In this document: positions 8,208-15,650 of the stretch, in pieces
Layout of the letters: each line of letters opens with the position of its first letter
Position numbering within the stretch: position 1 is the first letter of the stretch
Assembly (NCBI GenBank): GCA_963822575.1
Contig: CAWGHZ010000003.1
Coordinates: 1 to 64,000, forward strand
Direction: 5' to 3'
DNA from: CAWGHZ01 sp963822575
GTDB lineage: Bacteria; Pseudomonadota; Alphaproteobacteria; MPNO01; DASWLB01
Length of the DNA: 64,000 nucleotides
Notes under the pieces: generated by a model
Database searches by the model: none
The model's input: the letters and a program-made list of their open reading frames with translations, nothing else
What the model was told of the DNA's origin: nothing
Made by a program: the position numbers and the translations under genes

Positions 8208-8743
8208 CAATAGGCGCCCTTCTTGCCGGTGCCGGCATAGACGAAGTCCCATTGCACGTCGAACGGCGCCCACCATGCCGCGACGCCGGTCTCCTTGTCG
8301 GTGTGCCGCCCGAACCCCTGGTAGATCGGCGGGACGATCGAGAAGGTCAGGGTGTACTTGCCCGGCCCGTCGAGCTTGACGTTGCGCCCGTAATGCGGAC
8401 CGTCGGAGGCGACCATCGGCATCAGCTCGCCGGCGTCGGTCCATTTCGAGCCCTGCTTGGCGAGCCGGTAGGTAATGCCGAGATATGGCACCCAGTCGCC
8501 GGGCCCGAACCCGTTCTTGTTGCCCTTGGCGGCATGAATGTCGGCCTCGAGATGGATGTCGGCGGGCTGCATGCCGGGCAGCATCGGCTCCATCGTCACC
8601 GACTGGAGATAGACCGCGCCGATCTCCATCCCGTTCTTCTCGACCGCCTTGCCGATCGGCACCTCGGCCGCGATTGCCGGTCCTGCCAGCGCCATCACCG
8701 CGACGGCGGCGACCGCCATGCCCCTTGTCATCGTCCTCGTCAT
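8207..8743 (-). CDS. P19-type periplasmic iron transport protein
   Basis: The product has 178 residues with a signal peptide (MAVAAVAVMALAGPAIAAEV). The mature part has GMEIGAVYLQSVTMEPMLPG, IHLEADIHAAKGN, and later MVASDGPHYGRNVKL. Methionine, histidine and glutamate residues at these positions form the metal site of P19/Tp34/FetP proteins. These dimeric periplasmic proteins bind Fe and Cu and work with an FTR1-type permease. The ATG at 8743 follows AGGAGGGAGC, a very strong ribosome-binding site. Neighbours FTR1, polyferredoxin and cupredoxin confirm the system. A Fur-like site lies just upstream, so the P19-hemP pair may have its own promoter in addition to operon read-through. Confidence 0.9.
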   Translation of the reverse strand: MTRTMTRGMAVAAVAVMALAGPAIAAEVPIGKAVEKNGMEIGAVYLQSVTMEPMLPGMQPADIHLEADIHAAKGNKNGFGPGDWVPYLGITYRLAKQGSKWTDAGELMPMVASDGPHYGRNVKLDGPGKYTLTFSIVPPIYQGFGRHTDKETGVAAWWAPFDVQWDFVYAGTGKKGAY

Positions 8744-8757
8744 GCTCCCTCCTGGGC

Positions 8758-8783
8758 TAATGCAATTGCGTCTTACTCGCATT
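8758..8783 (-). promoter_or_regulatory. Fur-like operator candidate upstream of the P19 gene
   Basis: On the minus strand this site begins AATGCGAGTAAGA and ends TTGCATTA. The first seven and last eight bases match the site at 11447-11466, but with six more bases between them, one hexamer as in Fur arrays. It fills most of the 58-bp gap before the P19 gene. It is a pattern match only. Confidence 0.4.
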
Positions 8784-8801
8784 GACTACGCAAAAAAACA
8801 C

Positions 8802-10187
8802 TCAGCCGACGACGGCCGGCCACCACGCCGCGGCGATCACGAGCCCGCCGGCAAGGCCGGGGACCAGCGCCAGCGCGGCGCGCCCGCCAGCGACGCCCAT
8901 GTTGCCGAGGATGCGCCGCCCGAGCAGCACGCCCCAGACGACCGCGATCGCCAGCGCCGCGATCTTCACCGCGACCGCCGCGTCCGCCGGCACCAGCTTG
9001 AACAGGTCGATGCCGAGCCCGAGCAGCAGCGAGATCATCGCCGCCGGCGCGACCTGGTAGGAGAGCGCGACGAACCGGTCGCGGAAGCTGCCGGCTGCGC
9101 CGAGCCGGCCGGCGATCCACGCCCCCGCCGCCTGCAGTGCGGCGAGCACGCCGGTGAGCGCGGCCATCACCCCGATCATCCAGCCGGAGATCAGGAAGAA
9201 GTCGAGCCAGACGAACGTCTCGCGCGCCTCGGGATGGACCACCATCAGCCAGGAAGGGCCGGGCTCGCCGAGCCAATTGTAGCCCGCGTCGATGGCCCAG
9301 GTGACCAGCGCCAGGCGCAGATCCTGGTATTGCGGCAGCACCAGCCACAGGAACCCGCCGAGCGCCACGCCGGTGCCGAGGAACAGGAACCAGATCTCCG
9401 ACGCGGCCGGATGGTGGCGCTGGATGTCGGCGACCTCGGCGCCGGGCGCGCGCAGCCTGAGCTCCAGCGCGCCCGGCTTGTCGGGCGCGACGCAGCGCGC
9501 GCACATCACGCAATGCCGGCTCTCGGTCTTGCGCCGCAGATCGATCATGGTCGGGCACAGGCCGCGCGTGTCGTAGGCGTCGCCGCCCCCCTCGGGCCGC
9601 TTCGGCACCAGGTCGACGGCGCCGAGGCGCGAGAACACGCCGAGCAAAAGCCCGATGGGGCAGGCATGGCGGCACCAGGCGCGCTTCTTCTGGCCCTGGC
9701 CGTAGAAGTACCCGACCGCCAGCGCGGCAAGGAGCGTGGCGCCGAACACTTCGAGAATCGCCGACGGGTAGTCGCGCACGCCGACCGTCTGGCCGAGGAT
9801 GGTGACGATCAGGAAGCTCGCGATCGGCGTGCCTTCCCAGCGGAGCCACGCCGGCACCGCGCGCTTCCGCCCGATCCGGTTCATCCATTCCGACGCGGCG
9901 CCCATCGGGCACAGCACGCCGCACCAACTCCGCCCGGTCACCAGCACCGACAGGAACACCAGCGGGAACCACAAGGTCCAGATCAGGAACCGCGCCACCT
10001 CGCCGAGCTGACGCGCCGTCTCGCTCGCCGGCAGGACGACGGGACCCACGATCATCACCGCGAACCCCAGGAACATCGCCGCGTGGACGAAAGGCAGGAC
10101 CGGGCGCACCGCCACCGCCGCGCGCTCGATGCGGCGCGCGAGAAGAGCGGCGCCCCGCGCCGCCTCGGAGGAGAGGTTTACCGTCAT
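8802..10187 (-). CDS. 4Fe-4S polyferredoxin membrane protein of iron-uptake system
   Basis: The 461-residue protein has several hydrophobic segments and NapH/CcoG-like cysteine motifs: WCGVLCPMGAASEW (about residue 88), WCRHACPIGLLLG (about 170) and CVMCARC (about 225). These could hold two [4Fe-4S] clusters at the membrane. In FTR1/P19 iron systems this protein is thought to move electrons, for ferric reduction or re-oxidation during import. The N-terminal half contains the redox motifs; the C-terminal half is mainly transmembrane (LDFFLISGWMIGVMAAL and others). The start overlaps the stop of the FTR1 gene by four bases (ATGA). Confidence 0.8.
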   Translation of the reverse strand: MTVNLSSEAARGAALLARRIERAAVAVRPVLPFVHAAMFLGFAVMIVGPVVLPASETARQLGEVARFLIWTLWFPLVFLSVLVTGRSWCGVLCPMGAASEWMNRIGRKRAVPAWLRWEGTPIASFLIVTILGQTVGVRDYPSAILEVFGATLLAALAVGYFYGQGQKKRAWCRHACPIGLLLGVFSRLGAVDLVPKRPEGGGDAYDTRGLCPTMIDLRRKTESRHCVMCARCVAPDKPGALELRLRAPGAEVADIQRHHPAASEIWFLFLGTGVALGGFLWLVLPQYQDLRLALVTWAIDAGYNWLGEPGPSWLMVVHPEARETFVWLDFFLISGWMIGVMAALTGVLAALQAAGAWIAGRLGAAGSFRDRFVALSYQVAPAAMISLLLGLGIDLFKLVPADAAVAVKIAALAIAVVWGVLLGRRILGNMGVAGGRAALALVPGLAGGLVIAAAWWPAVVG

Positions 10188-11026
10188 GAGCTGGCCGCGG
10201 TCGTCCTGGCACGGCGCTGGCGCGCCCGGCCACCGTCGACCAGGCGCATCAGCACAAGAATCGTCACGAGCGTGCCGAGATAGAACACGATCTGGATGCC
10301 CATCGGCCGGTCGGAATAGCCCACCAGGATGTGCAGCAGCATGCCGACCAGGCTGTCCTGGGCAAGAACGCCGGACGTGTCCCAAAGGTCCATGCCGAAG
10401 GCCGGCACCAGCCCCGCCTGGTTGAGGAATGCCGCCGCCGTCGCGGCGAGGCCGGAGGCGAGCAGCAGCACCATCCACGCCACCGCGCCGAAGAACTTGT
10501 CGAGCGGGATCGCCAGCAGCCCGCGATAGAGGAGCCACCCCACCGCCGCGCCGGCCGCCAGCCCGAGCGCGCCGCCGGCGAGCACCGCCGCATGGCCCGC
10601 GCCCGACGCAGTCAGGCTGTAGAGGAACAGCACCGTCTCCGAGCCCTCGCGCAGCACGGCGAGCGCGGTGACGAGCCCGAGCGCGGCGAGCGGCCGCGCG
10701 CCGACGCTCACATCGTGGCCGACCCGGCGCATCTCGGACGCGATCTCGCGCCCGTGCGCGGTCATCCACGCGTTGTGCCAAGCGAGCATGGCGACCGCGA
10801 CCAGCAGCACGCCGGCGTTGAACAGCTCCTGCCCGCGGCCCTGCACGGCGTCGGCGATGGCGCCGGCGAAGGCGGCGACCACCAGCGCGCCGATCGTGCC
10901 GGCGACGATGCCGCCGCCGACCCAGCGGCCGCGCCCGACCACGCCGCGCGTCGCGCCCATCACGATGGCGACGATCAGCGCGGCCTCCAGGACCTCACGG
11001 AAAACGATGACGGCGGAACCGAGCAT
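10184..11026 (-). CDS. FTR1 family iron permease
   Basis: The 280-residue membrane protein has two REXXE motifs, FREVLEAALIV at residues 9-13 and LREGSETVLFL near 125. These are the iron-translocation signatures of the yeast Ftr1p/EfeU permease family. About seven transmembrane helices can be counted, including IVAGTIGALVVAAFAGAIA and VAWMVLLLASGLAA. It would import iron across the inner membrane, fed by the P19 protein and probably the cupredoxin encoded 11 bp upstream. It is the central gene of a five-gene unit on the minus strand. Confidence 0.92.
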   Translation of the reverse strand: MLGSAVIVFREVLEAALIVAIVMGATRGVVGRGRWVGGGIVAGTIGALVVAAFAGAIADAVQGRGQELFNAGVLLVAVAMLAWHNAWMTAHGREIASEMRRVGHDVSVGARPLAALGLVTALAVLREGSETVLFLYSLTASGAGHAAVLAGGALGLAAGAAVGWLLYRGLLAIPLDKFFGAVAWMVLLLASGLAATAAAFLNQAGLVPAFGMDLWDTSGVLAQDSLVGMLLHILVGYSDRPMGIQIVFYLGTLVTILVLMRLVDGGRARQRRARTTAASS

Positions 11027-11037
11027 GACCTAACGCC

Positions 11038-11385
11038 TCACTTCGCGACCAGCTTGCCCTGGGCGCTATCCTGATGGAAGTCGCCGAAGAACCCGTACTC
11101 GCCCTTGGGCAGCGGCCCCACCCACACGATCGCCTTGCCGTTTCCGGTCACCAGCTTCTCGCGGCGCAAATCGTGGCTCTCGAACTCCTCGGGCGTTGCA
11201 TCCTGGTTGTGGATGACCAGCTTGATGCGCACGCCAGCCGGCACCTCGACCACATCGGGCCGGAACTTGTGCGCCTTGATGACGATCGTGCGCTCCGGTT
11301 CGTCGGCGCGTGCGGCCGCCGGCGCAAGGACCGGCGCGGCGAGCGCCAGCGCGGTCGAGGCGGCGAGGACGAGGCGACGGGTCAT
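11038..11385 (-). CDS. Periplasmic cupredoxin-like protein of iron-uptake operon
   Basis: The 115-residue product has a signal peptide (LVLAASTALALAAPVLAPAA) followed by a cupredoxin_1/EfeO-N-like domain: IVIKAHKFRPDVVEVPAG, LVIHNQDATPEEFES and GEYGFFGDFHQDSAQGKLV. The HDL, FGDFH and carboxylate residues replace the classical type-1 copper Cys-His-Met set, as in other iron-system cupredoxins. It is the first gene of the operon and begins 9 nt after GGAGGAAG. Its likely role is binding or oxidising iron for FTR1 in the periplasm. Confidence 0.85.
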   Translation of the reverse strand: MTRRLVLAASTALALAAPVLAPAAARADEPERTIVIKAHKFRPDVVEVPAGVRIKLVIHNQDATPEEFESHDLRREKLVTGNGKAIVWVGPLPKGEYGFFGDFHQDSAQGKLVAK

Positions 11386-11446
11386 ACTTCCTCCAGGGGT
11401 CGGGCGCCGGACCATAACACCATGACGCCAAAAACGGTGGGGACGA

Positions 11447-11466
11447 TAATGCAAGTCATTCGCATT
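11447..11466 (-). promoter_or_regulatory. Fur-like operator upstream of iron-uptake operon
   Basis: On the minus strand the site reads AATGCGAATGACTTGCATTA, an imperfect palindrome (ATGCGAA-TGA-CTTGCAT) resembling Fur-box architecture. It lies about 60 bp upstream of the cupredoxin start, in the position expected for repression of an iron-uptake operon when iron is sufficient. A related site precedes the P19 gene. Confidence 0.5.
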
Positions 11467-11632
11467 TGCAAGCCAAATCATCTCCGGCACACGAATAGAT
11501 ATGGGGCGCCGCGTCAATTGCGCGCGGCAAACCGCCGCAAGCCCCGCTTGCGGAAATGCAGGGCAGAGCGCATCGCAATCGCAAACGCCTCCGCGCCGCG
11601 CTAACCTTTCGCCGACGAACCGGAGAGGTCGC

Positions 11633-12697
11633 ATGGATTTCGGCATCGCGCTCGCCACCCACGCAGAGTCGTACAAGATCGTCAAGCGCGCCGAGGAGTT
11701 GGGCTTTGCGCGCGCCTGGTTCTTCGACACCCCGCTCCTCAACGCCGAGCTGTTCGTCGGCATGGCGGCGGCGGCGATGGCAACCTCGAAGATCCGGCTC
11801 GGCACCGGCGTGCTGATCCCGTCCAATCGCCTCGCGCCGGTGACGGCAAGCGCCCTCGGCTCGCTCAACAAGCTCGCGCCCGGGCGGATCGATTTCGGCG
11901 TCTCCACCGGCTTCACCGGGCGGCGCACGATGGGCGTCGGGCGCGTCAAGCTCGCCGACATGAAGGACTACATCCGCGTCGTCGCGGGGCTGCTTGGCGG
12001 CGAGACTGTCGAGTGGGCGTTCGAAGGCGCGCGGCGCAAGATCGCTTTCCTCAATCCCGAAATCGGCGCGGTCAATATCGAGGACCCGATCCCGCTCTGG
12101 ATCTCCGCCATCGGGCCGCGTGCCAAGAAGCTGGTGGCCGAGATCGGCGCCGGCTGGATCTGCCCCGCCTCGTCCGGCCAGGCGACCGTCGCGGCGCTGG
12201 GCGACATGAAGAAACTCTGGTCTGCAGCGGGCCGCGACCCGGCGGCGTTCCGTGCCTCGGCCGAAGTCGGCGGCTGCGTCCTGCGCGCGGGCGAGGCCTA
12301 CGACAGCCCGCGCGCCCGCGCCATCGCCGGCCCGTCGGCGGTCATGCTGCTGCACGATTTCGTCGAGCGCGACCGGTTCGGCGCGACGCACGGCCCGATC
12401 CCGGCGCCGCTCGCCGCACCGCTGGAGGCCTACCGCAAGCACTACGAGAGCTTCGCGCCGTCCGATGCGCGCTACATCGCCAACCATCGCGGCCATCTGA
12501 TGTTCCTCAAGCCGGCGGACGAGGCGGTGTGCACCGCCGACCTCATCCGCAACTTCTCGTGGACCGCGACGAAGCCCGAGCTGGTCGAGCGCATCCGGGC
12601 GCTGAAGGACGCCGGGTTCGAGGATTTCGTCGTGCAGATCCGCGACCACATCTCCGAGATGCTCGAGGACTGGGCCGACGTCTTCGCCGCGGTGTGA
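11633..12697 (+). CDS. LLM class flavin-dependent oxidoreductase
   Basis: The 354-residue product begins MDFGIALATHAESYKIVKRA and shows the bacterial-luciferase TIM barrel pattern: EELGFARAWFFDTPLL, IRLGTGVLIPSNRLAPVTA, LAPGRIDFGVSTGF, DPIPLWISAIGPRAKKLVAE and GWICPASSG. These proteins use reduced FMN or F420; this one resembles the methylenetetrahydromethanopterin-reductase-like branch. The substrate is unknown. The ATG at 11633 follows CGGAGAGGTCGC. It is divergent from the iron operon, with the Fur-like site in the shared intergenic space, so co-regulation is possible but unproven. Confidence 0.85.
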   Translation: MDFGIALATHAESYKIVKRAEELGFARAWFFDTPLLNAELFVGMAAAAMATSKIRLGTGVLIPSNRLAPVTASALGSLNKLAPGRIDFGVSTGFTGRRTMGVGRVKLADMKDYIRVVAGLLGGETVEWAFEGARRKIAFLNPEIGAVNIEDPIPLWISAIGPRAKKLVAEIGAGWICPASSGQATVAALGDMKKLWSAAGRDPAAFRASAEVGGCVLRAGEAYDSPRARAIAGPSAVMLLHDFVERDRFGATHGPIPAPLAAPLEAYRKHYESFAPSDARYIANHRGHLMFLKPADEAVCTADLIRNFSWTATKPELVERIRALKDAGFEDFVVQIRDHISEMLEDWADVFAAV

Positions 12698-12735
12698 GGC
12701 GGCGGCCGCGCCCGCGCGAAGGAGAGCGATCCGCC

Positions 12736-13134
12736 ATGACCAGGAGCGTGCCGCCGACCGGCAAATCCCCGTCCGAGCTGATCGACGCGCGGATCGAGGC
12801 GCTCGGCGACTGGCGGGGCCGGACGCTCCGCCGGCTCCGCGCCCTGGTCAAGGAAGCCGATCCCGAGATCGTCGAGGAATGGAAGTGGCGCGGGGTTCCG
12901 GTGTGGTCGCACGCCGGTTTGATATGCACCGGCGAGACCTACAAGAGCGTCGTGAAGATGACCTTCGCCAAGGGGGCGTCTCTCCCGGATCCTTCGGGCC
13001 TGTTCAACGCCAGCCTCGACGGCAACACGCGGCGCGCCATCGACATCCGCGAGGGCGAGACGATCGACGAGGCGGCGCTGAAGGCCCTTATCCGCGCCGC
13101 CGTGGACCTGAACATGTCCAAGGCGCGACGCTAG
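12736..13134 (+). CDS. DUF1801 domain-containing protein
   Basis: The 132-residue product contains IEALGDWRGRTLRRLRALVK, EADPEIVEEWKWRGVPVWSH, LICTGETYKSVVKMTFAKGA and RAIDIREGETIDEAALKALI. This is the pattern of DUF1801/YdhG-like proteins, small alpha/beta proteins of unknown biochemical role. The start is supported by gaaggagagcgatccgcc just upstream. It lies 38 bp after the luciferase-like gene, so the two are probably co-transcribed. No enzymatic function should be inferred. Confidence 0.8.
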   Translation: MTRSVPPTGKSPSELIDARIEALGDWRGRTLRRLRALVKEADPEIVEEWKWRGVPVWSHAGLICTGETYKSVVKMTFAKGASLPDPSGLFNASLDGNTRRAIDIREGETIDEAALKALIRAAVDLNMSKARR

Positions 13135-13153
13135 GGAGGGGCGAACCGCGCCG

Positions 13154-13570
13154 TCAATCGTCGCGGAAGCTGCGCTCCAGCCGCTCGTGGCGCTCTTGCG
13201 CCTCCAGCGACAGGGTGGCGATCGGGCGGGCCTCGAGCCGGCGCAGGCTAATCGGCTCGTTGGTCTCCTCGCAATAGCCGTAGGTGCCGTCGTCCAGCCG
13301 CTGCAGCGCCGCGTCGATCTTGGAGATCAGCTTGCGTTCGCGGTCGCGGGTGCGCAGCTCGACCGACCGGTCGGTCTCAGCCGAGGCACGGTCGGCAATG
13401 TCGGGCGCCTGCAGACTGTCGTTCTGGAGGTTGCGGAGGGTTTCGGTCGAGTCGCGCAGCAACTCGTCCTTCCAGGCGATCAGCTTGCGCCGGAAATATT
13501 CCTTCTGTTTCGCGTTCATAAACGGTTCGTCGTCACTCGGACGATAATTCGAGGGCAGCCTGGTCACCAT
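13154..13570 (-). CDS. dksA: RNA polymerase-binding transcription factor DksA
   Basis: The 138-residue product has the coiled-coil start QKEYFRRKLIAWKDELLRDS, the polymerase-tip region ADRASAETDRSVELRTRDRE, and the terminal YGYCEETNEPISLRRLEARP. Only one of the four zinc-ligand cysteines remains (Cys100), which is the usual state for alphaproteobacterial DksA. DksA binds the RNA polymerase secondary channel and mediates the ppGpp response at rRNA and amino-acid promoters. An internal Met at residue 18 (MNAKQKEYF) is an alternative start. It is convergent with the DUF1801 gene, only about 20 bp apart. Confidence 0.92.
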   Translation of the reverse strand: MVTRLPSNYRPSDDEPFMNAKQKEYFRRKLIAWKDELLRDSTETLRNLQNDSLQAPDIADRASAETDRSVELRTRDRERKLISKIDAALQRLDDGTYGYCEETNEPISLRRLEARPIATLSLEAQERHERLERSFRDD

Positions 13571-13707
13571 GCTTGAACTCTGTTTTCGTTCGCCGCGCGT
13601 CTATCCCGCGCGGAAGCGGCGCGAAGTATATGAAATCGGCCCCTGTCGGTTCAATACATTGATGTGCGGGAGAAGCGACGGATTTCCGAGGGTTTCGCCC
13701 GTTCGGG

Positions 13708-14130
13708 TCAGGCGCCGGCGGCGGCGAGCTTGGCGAGCTCGACCCGGCAGCGCAGCTCGATCTCGTCCAGCACTGTGGCGAGGCGCGGGTCGGCGACGTG
13801 CTCGCGCCGCGCGCGGACGATCTGCGCAAGGCCGACCAGCCGTTCGCGTGGCAGGGCGCCGGCGAGCAGCGCCTGCTGCAGCTCTTCCAGCCGGTCGAGC
13901 AGGTCCTCGCCGCGGCGCGCGGCTCGCTTGGCCGGGCCGGTCGCATCGGGCACCTCCTGGACGGAGAGCAGCGCCTCGATCGTCGTCGCCGGCGCGGCGC
14001 CGGCGGCGCCCTCGGCGACTCCCGGGCCGGACGCCAGTTCGGCGACGAACCCGCCCGACCCGCCACGGGAAGCGCCATCCTTGCGGCGCGTGGTGGCGGG
14101 GCGGAGCGGCGCGGTGCCGGTGATCTTCAT
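13708..14130 (-). CDS. fliX: Flagellar assembly regulator FliX
   Basis: The 140-residue product begins MKITGTAPLRPATTRRKDGA and ends with a helical domain: LLSVQEVPDATGPAKRAAR, GEDLLDRLEELQQALLAGAL and HVADPRLATVLDEIELRCRV. This matches FliX, the trans-acting protein that couples completion of the early flagellar basal body to FlbD-dependent class III/IV transcription in Caulobacter and relatives. No other flagellar gene is in the window. The upstream region, shared with a divergent receiver gene, contains a perfect CtrA-type box, in line with cell-cycle control of class II flagellar genes. Confidence 0.88.
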   Translation of the reverse strand: MKITGTAPLRPATTRRKDGASRGGSGGFVAELASGPGVAEGAAGAAPATTIEALLSVQEVPDATGPAKRAARRGEDLLDRLEELQQALLAGALPRERLVGLAQIVRARREHVADPRLATVLDEIELRCRVELAKLAAAGA

Positions 14131-14153
14131 GGCGCGAGCCTGCGCCGATGCGC

Positions 14154-14168
14154 TTAACGCCGGGTTAA
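14154..14168. promoter_or_regulatory. CtrA-type binding site
   Basis: TTAA (14154-14157), seven bases, then TTAA (14165-14168) is an exact TTAA-N7-TTAA CtrA box. A third half site, TTAA, lies at 14190-14193. It is located between the divergent fliX (start 14130) and receiver gene (start 14218), 24 bp from the fliX start codon. Confidence 0.65.
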
Positions 14169-14217
14169 CGCGCGGGCCTTAGCGGGGCGTTAACCCCGTG
14201 CCGGGCATTTTGGCGCA

Positions 14218-14622
14218 ATGGCCGTGATCCTGATCGCCGACGACGATCCGCTGCTCCGTCGCACGTTGGCCGACATTCTCGGCGGCGTGTGCGAGGTGAT
14301 CGAGGCCACGGACGGCGCCGAGGCGATCAAGCTCTGCGTGGAGCGCCGGCCCGACGTCGCAGTGATCGACCTGGTGATGCCCCAGCTCGACGGGCTCGAC
14401 GCGATCCGCCGGTTGCGCGCCGAATGTCCGGGCCTCAAGATCGTCGCCGTATCGGGCGGCGGGCGGAACCGCTATCTCGACATCCTCGAGCTCGCCGACC
14501 GGCTGGGCGCCGACGCGGGGCTGGCCAAGCCGTTCTCTCCGCGCCAGCTCCTCGGCGTGATCGCGGCGCAGCTCGGCGAGAGCTGGCAGGTCCACGCCCC
14601 GCCCGGCCGTAAGGCCGGCTGA
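14218..14622 (+). CDS. Single-domain response regulator
   Basis: The 134-residue protein consists of a receiver domain only. It has acidic residues Asp8-Asp10 in ILIADDDPLL, the phosphoacceptor Asp51 in VAVIDLVMPQLDG, the switch Ser79 in IVAVSGGG and Lys104 in LAKPFSPRQLL. No output domain is present, so it acts through protein partners, like CheY or DivK. It is divergent from fliX with a CtrA-type site between them, which suggests a role in motility or cell-cycle signalling. The cognate kinase is unknown; the PAS histidine kinase at 16.7 kb is one candidate on proximity alone. Confidence 0.88.
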   Translation: MAVILIADDDPLLRRTLADILGGVCEVIEATDGAEAIKLCVERRPDVAVIDLVMPQLDGLDAIRRLRAECPGLKIVAVSGGGRNRYLDILELADRLGADAGLAKPFSPRQLLGVIAAQLGESWQVHAPPGRKAG

Positions 14623-14637
14623 TCGACCCGCCGCTTT

Positions 14638-15003
14638 TCAGCTGCGCGCCTCCGGCACCAGCAGCTCGGCGAAGCGCGCGATCTCGTCGGCGATGCCGCG
14701 CGCCGCCTTCGCCTCCATCGCGCGGTAGCGGGCGAGCGCATCGCGCCCGGCCTCGGTAACCTCGGCGCCGCCGCCCTTCGCGCCGCCGGCCGAGGCGACG
14801 ACCAGCGGCTCGCGGAACGCGCGGTTCATCTCGTCCACCAGCACCCAGGCGCGGCGGTAGGACATGCCCATGCGCCGCGCTGCGGCCGAGATCGACCCCG
14901 TGGCGCCGATGGCGTCCAGCAGATCGGCCTTGCCGGGCCCCATCGCGATCGCCTCGCCAAGCAGAATCCGCAGGCGCGGCCGCTTGCCCGACGGCTGGGT
15001 CAT
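14638..15003 (-). CDS. ModE-type winged-helix regulator
   Basis: The 121-residue product has LLDAIGATGSISAAARRMGM followed by SYRRAWVLVDEMNRAF and GGGAEVTEAGRDALARYRAM. This is the N-terminal winged-helix domain of the ModE/LysR-type molybdate regulators. The molybdate-binding MopI/TOBE domains of full ModE are absent, as in many short alphaproteobacterial versions. Adjacent mobA and fdhD support a role in molybdenum-cofactor or molybdoenzyme control. It lies 32 bp downstream of mobA on the same strand. Confidence 0.85.
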   Translation of the reverse strand: MTQPSGKRPRLRILLGEAIAMGPGKADLLDAIGATGSISAAARRMGMSYRRAWVLVDEMNRAFREPLVVASAGGAKGGGAEVTEAGRDALARYRAMEAKAARGIADEIARFAELLVPEARS

Positions 15004-15035
15004 GGGATCATCAAGGGCTGGCGGCGGCGCGCCTG

Positions 15036-15650
15036 TCAAGCGCGGGCGGCCGAGCGCTCGGCCTCCGCCACGTCGTCCGGCGTGTTGACGTTGAAGAACG
15101 GATCGACCGGGTCGGTGGCGAAGTGGGCGCGGGCGAGGCGGTAGCGCGCGGTGAAGACATCGACCTTGCGGATCTCCTCGGCGACGACGGCGCGGCGCAG
15201 CTCCCCCGCGCGCGATACCGGCCAGAGGCCGAACACCGGGTGGTCGCGCCCGCCCGAGGCGGCGCAGGCCATCTCCGCCCCTGCGTCGCGCATCGCCGCG
15301 GCGAGCCGCGCCACCAGGTCGCGCGGCAAGAAGGGCGCGTCGCACGGCACGCTCACCACGAATTCGCAGTCGGGCGCGGCGATCCGCGCCCATTCGAGGC
15401 CGGTCAGCACGCCGGCGAGCGGGCCGAGGCTGCCCTCTACCACGTCGTTCGCGACCGGAAGGCCGAAGGACTCGAACCGCGCCGGATCGCCGTTGGCGTT
15501 GAGCACTATCGGCCCCACCTGCGGGACGAGCCTTTCGACGATGCGCCCGAGCAGTGTCTCGCCCGCGACCTCGACCAGGCACTTGTCGCCGCCGCCCATC
15601 CGCCGCGCCTGGCCGCCGGCCAGCAGCACGCAGGCGACGGGCTCACGCAT
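15036..15650 (-). CDS. mobA: Molybdenum cofactor guanylyltransferase
   Basis: The 204-residue protein opens VACVLLAGGQARRMGGGDKC, the LxGGxxxRMGxxK nucleotide-binding signature of MobA. It continues with SLGPLAGVLTGLEWA, VVSVPCDAPFLPRDLV and FFNVNTPDDVAEAE. MobA transfers GMP from GTP onto Mo-molybdopterin, giving the guanine dinucleotide cofactor used by DMSO-reductase-family enzymes such as formate dehydrogenase. Its start overlaps the end of fdhD by 8 bp, so the genes are translationally coupled. Confidence 0.92.
   Translation of the reverse strand: MREPVACVLLAGGQARRMGGGDKCLVEVAGETLLGRIVERLVPQVGPIVLNANGDPARFESFGLPVANDVVEGSLGPLAGVLTGLEWARIAAPDCEFVVSVPCDAPFLPRDLVARLAAAMRDAGAEMACAASGGRDHPVFGLWPVSRAGELRRAVVAEEIRKVDVFTARYRLARAHFATDPVDPFFNVNTPDDVAEAERSAARA

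Noticed and set aside
8649..10283. Very long plus-strand open frame opposite the polyferredoxin gene
   Set aside because: It is rich in Arg, Gln, His and Asp without motif or hydrophobic pattern, while the minus strand encodes clear iron-system proteins. GC-rich codon bias creates such antisense frames.
13154..13570. DksA missing three zinc-ligand cysteines as a novelty
   Set aside because: A single-cysteine finger is usual in alphaproteobacterial DksA, so it is not unusual here.
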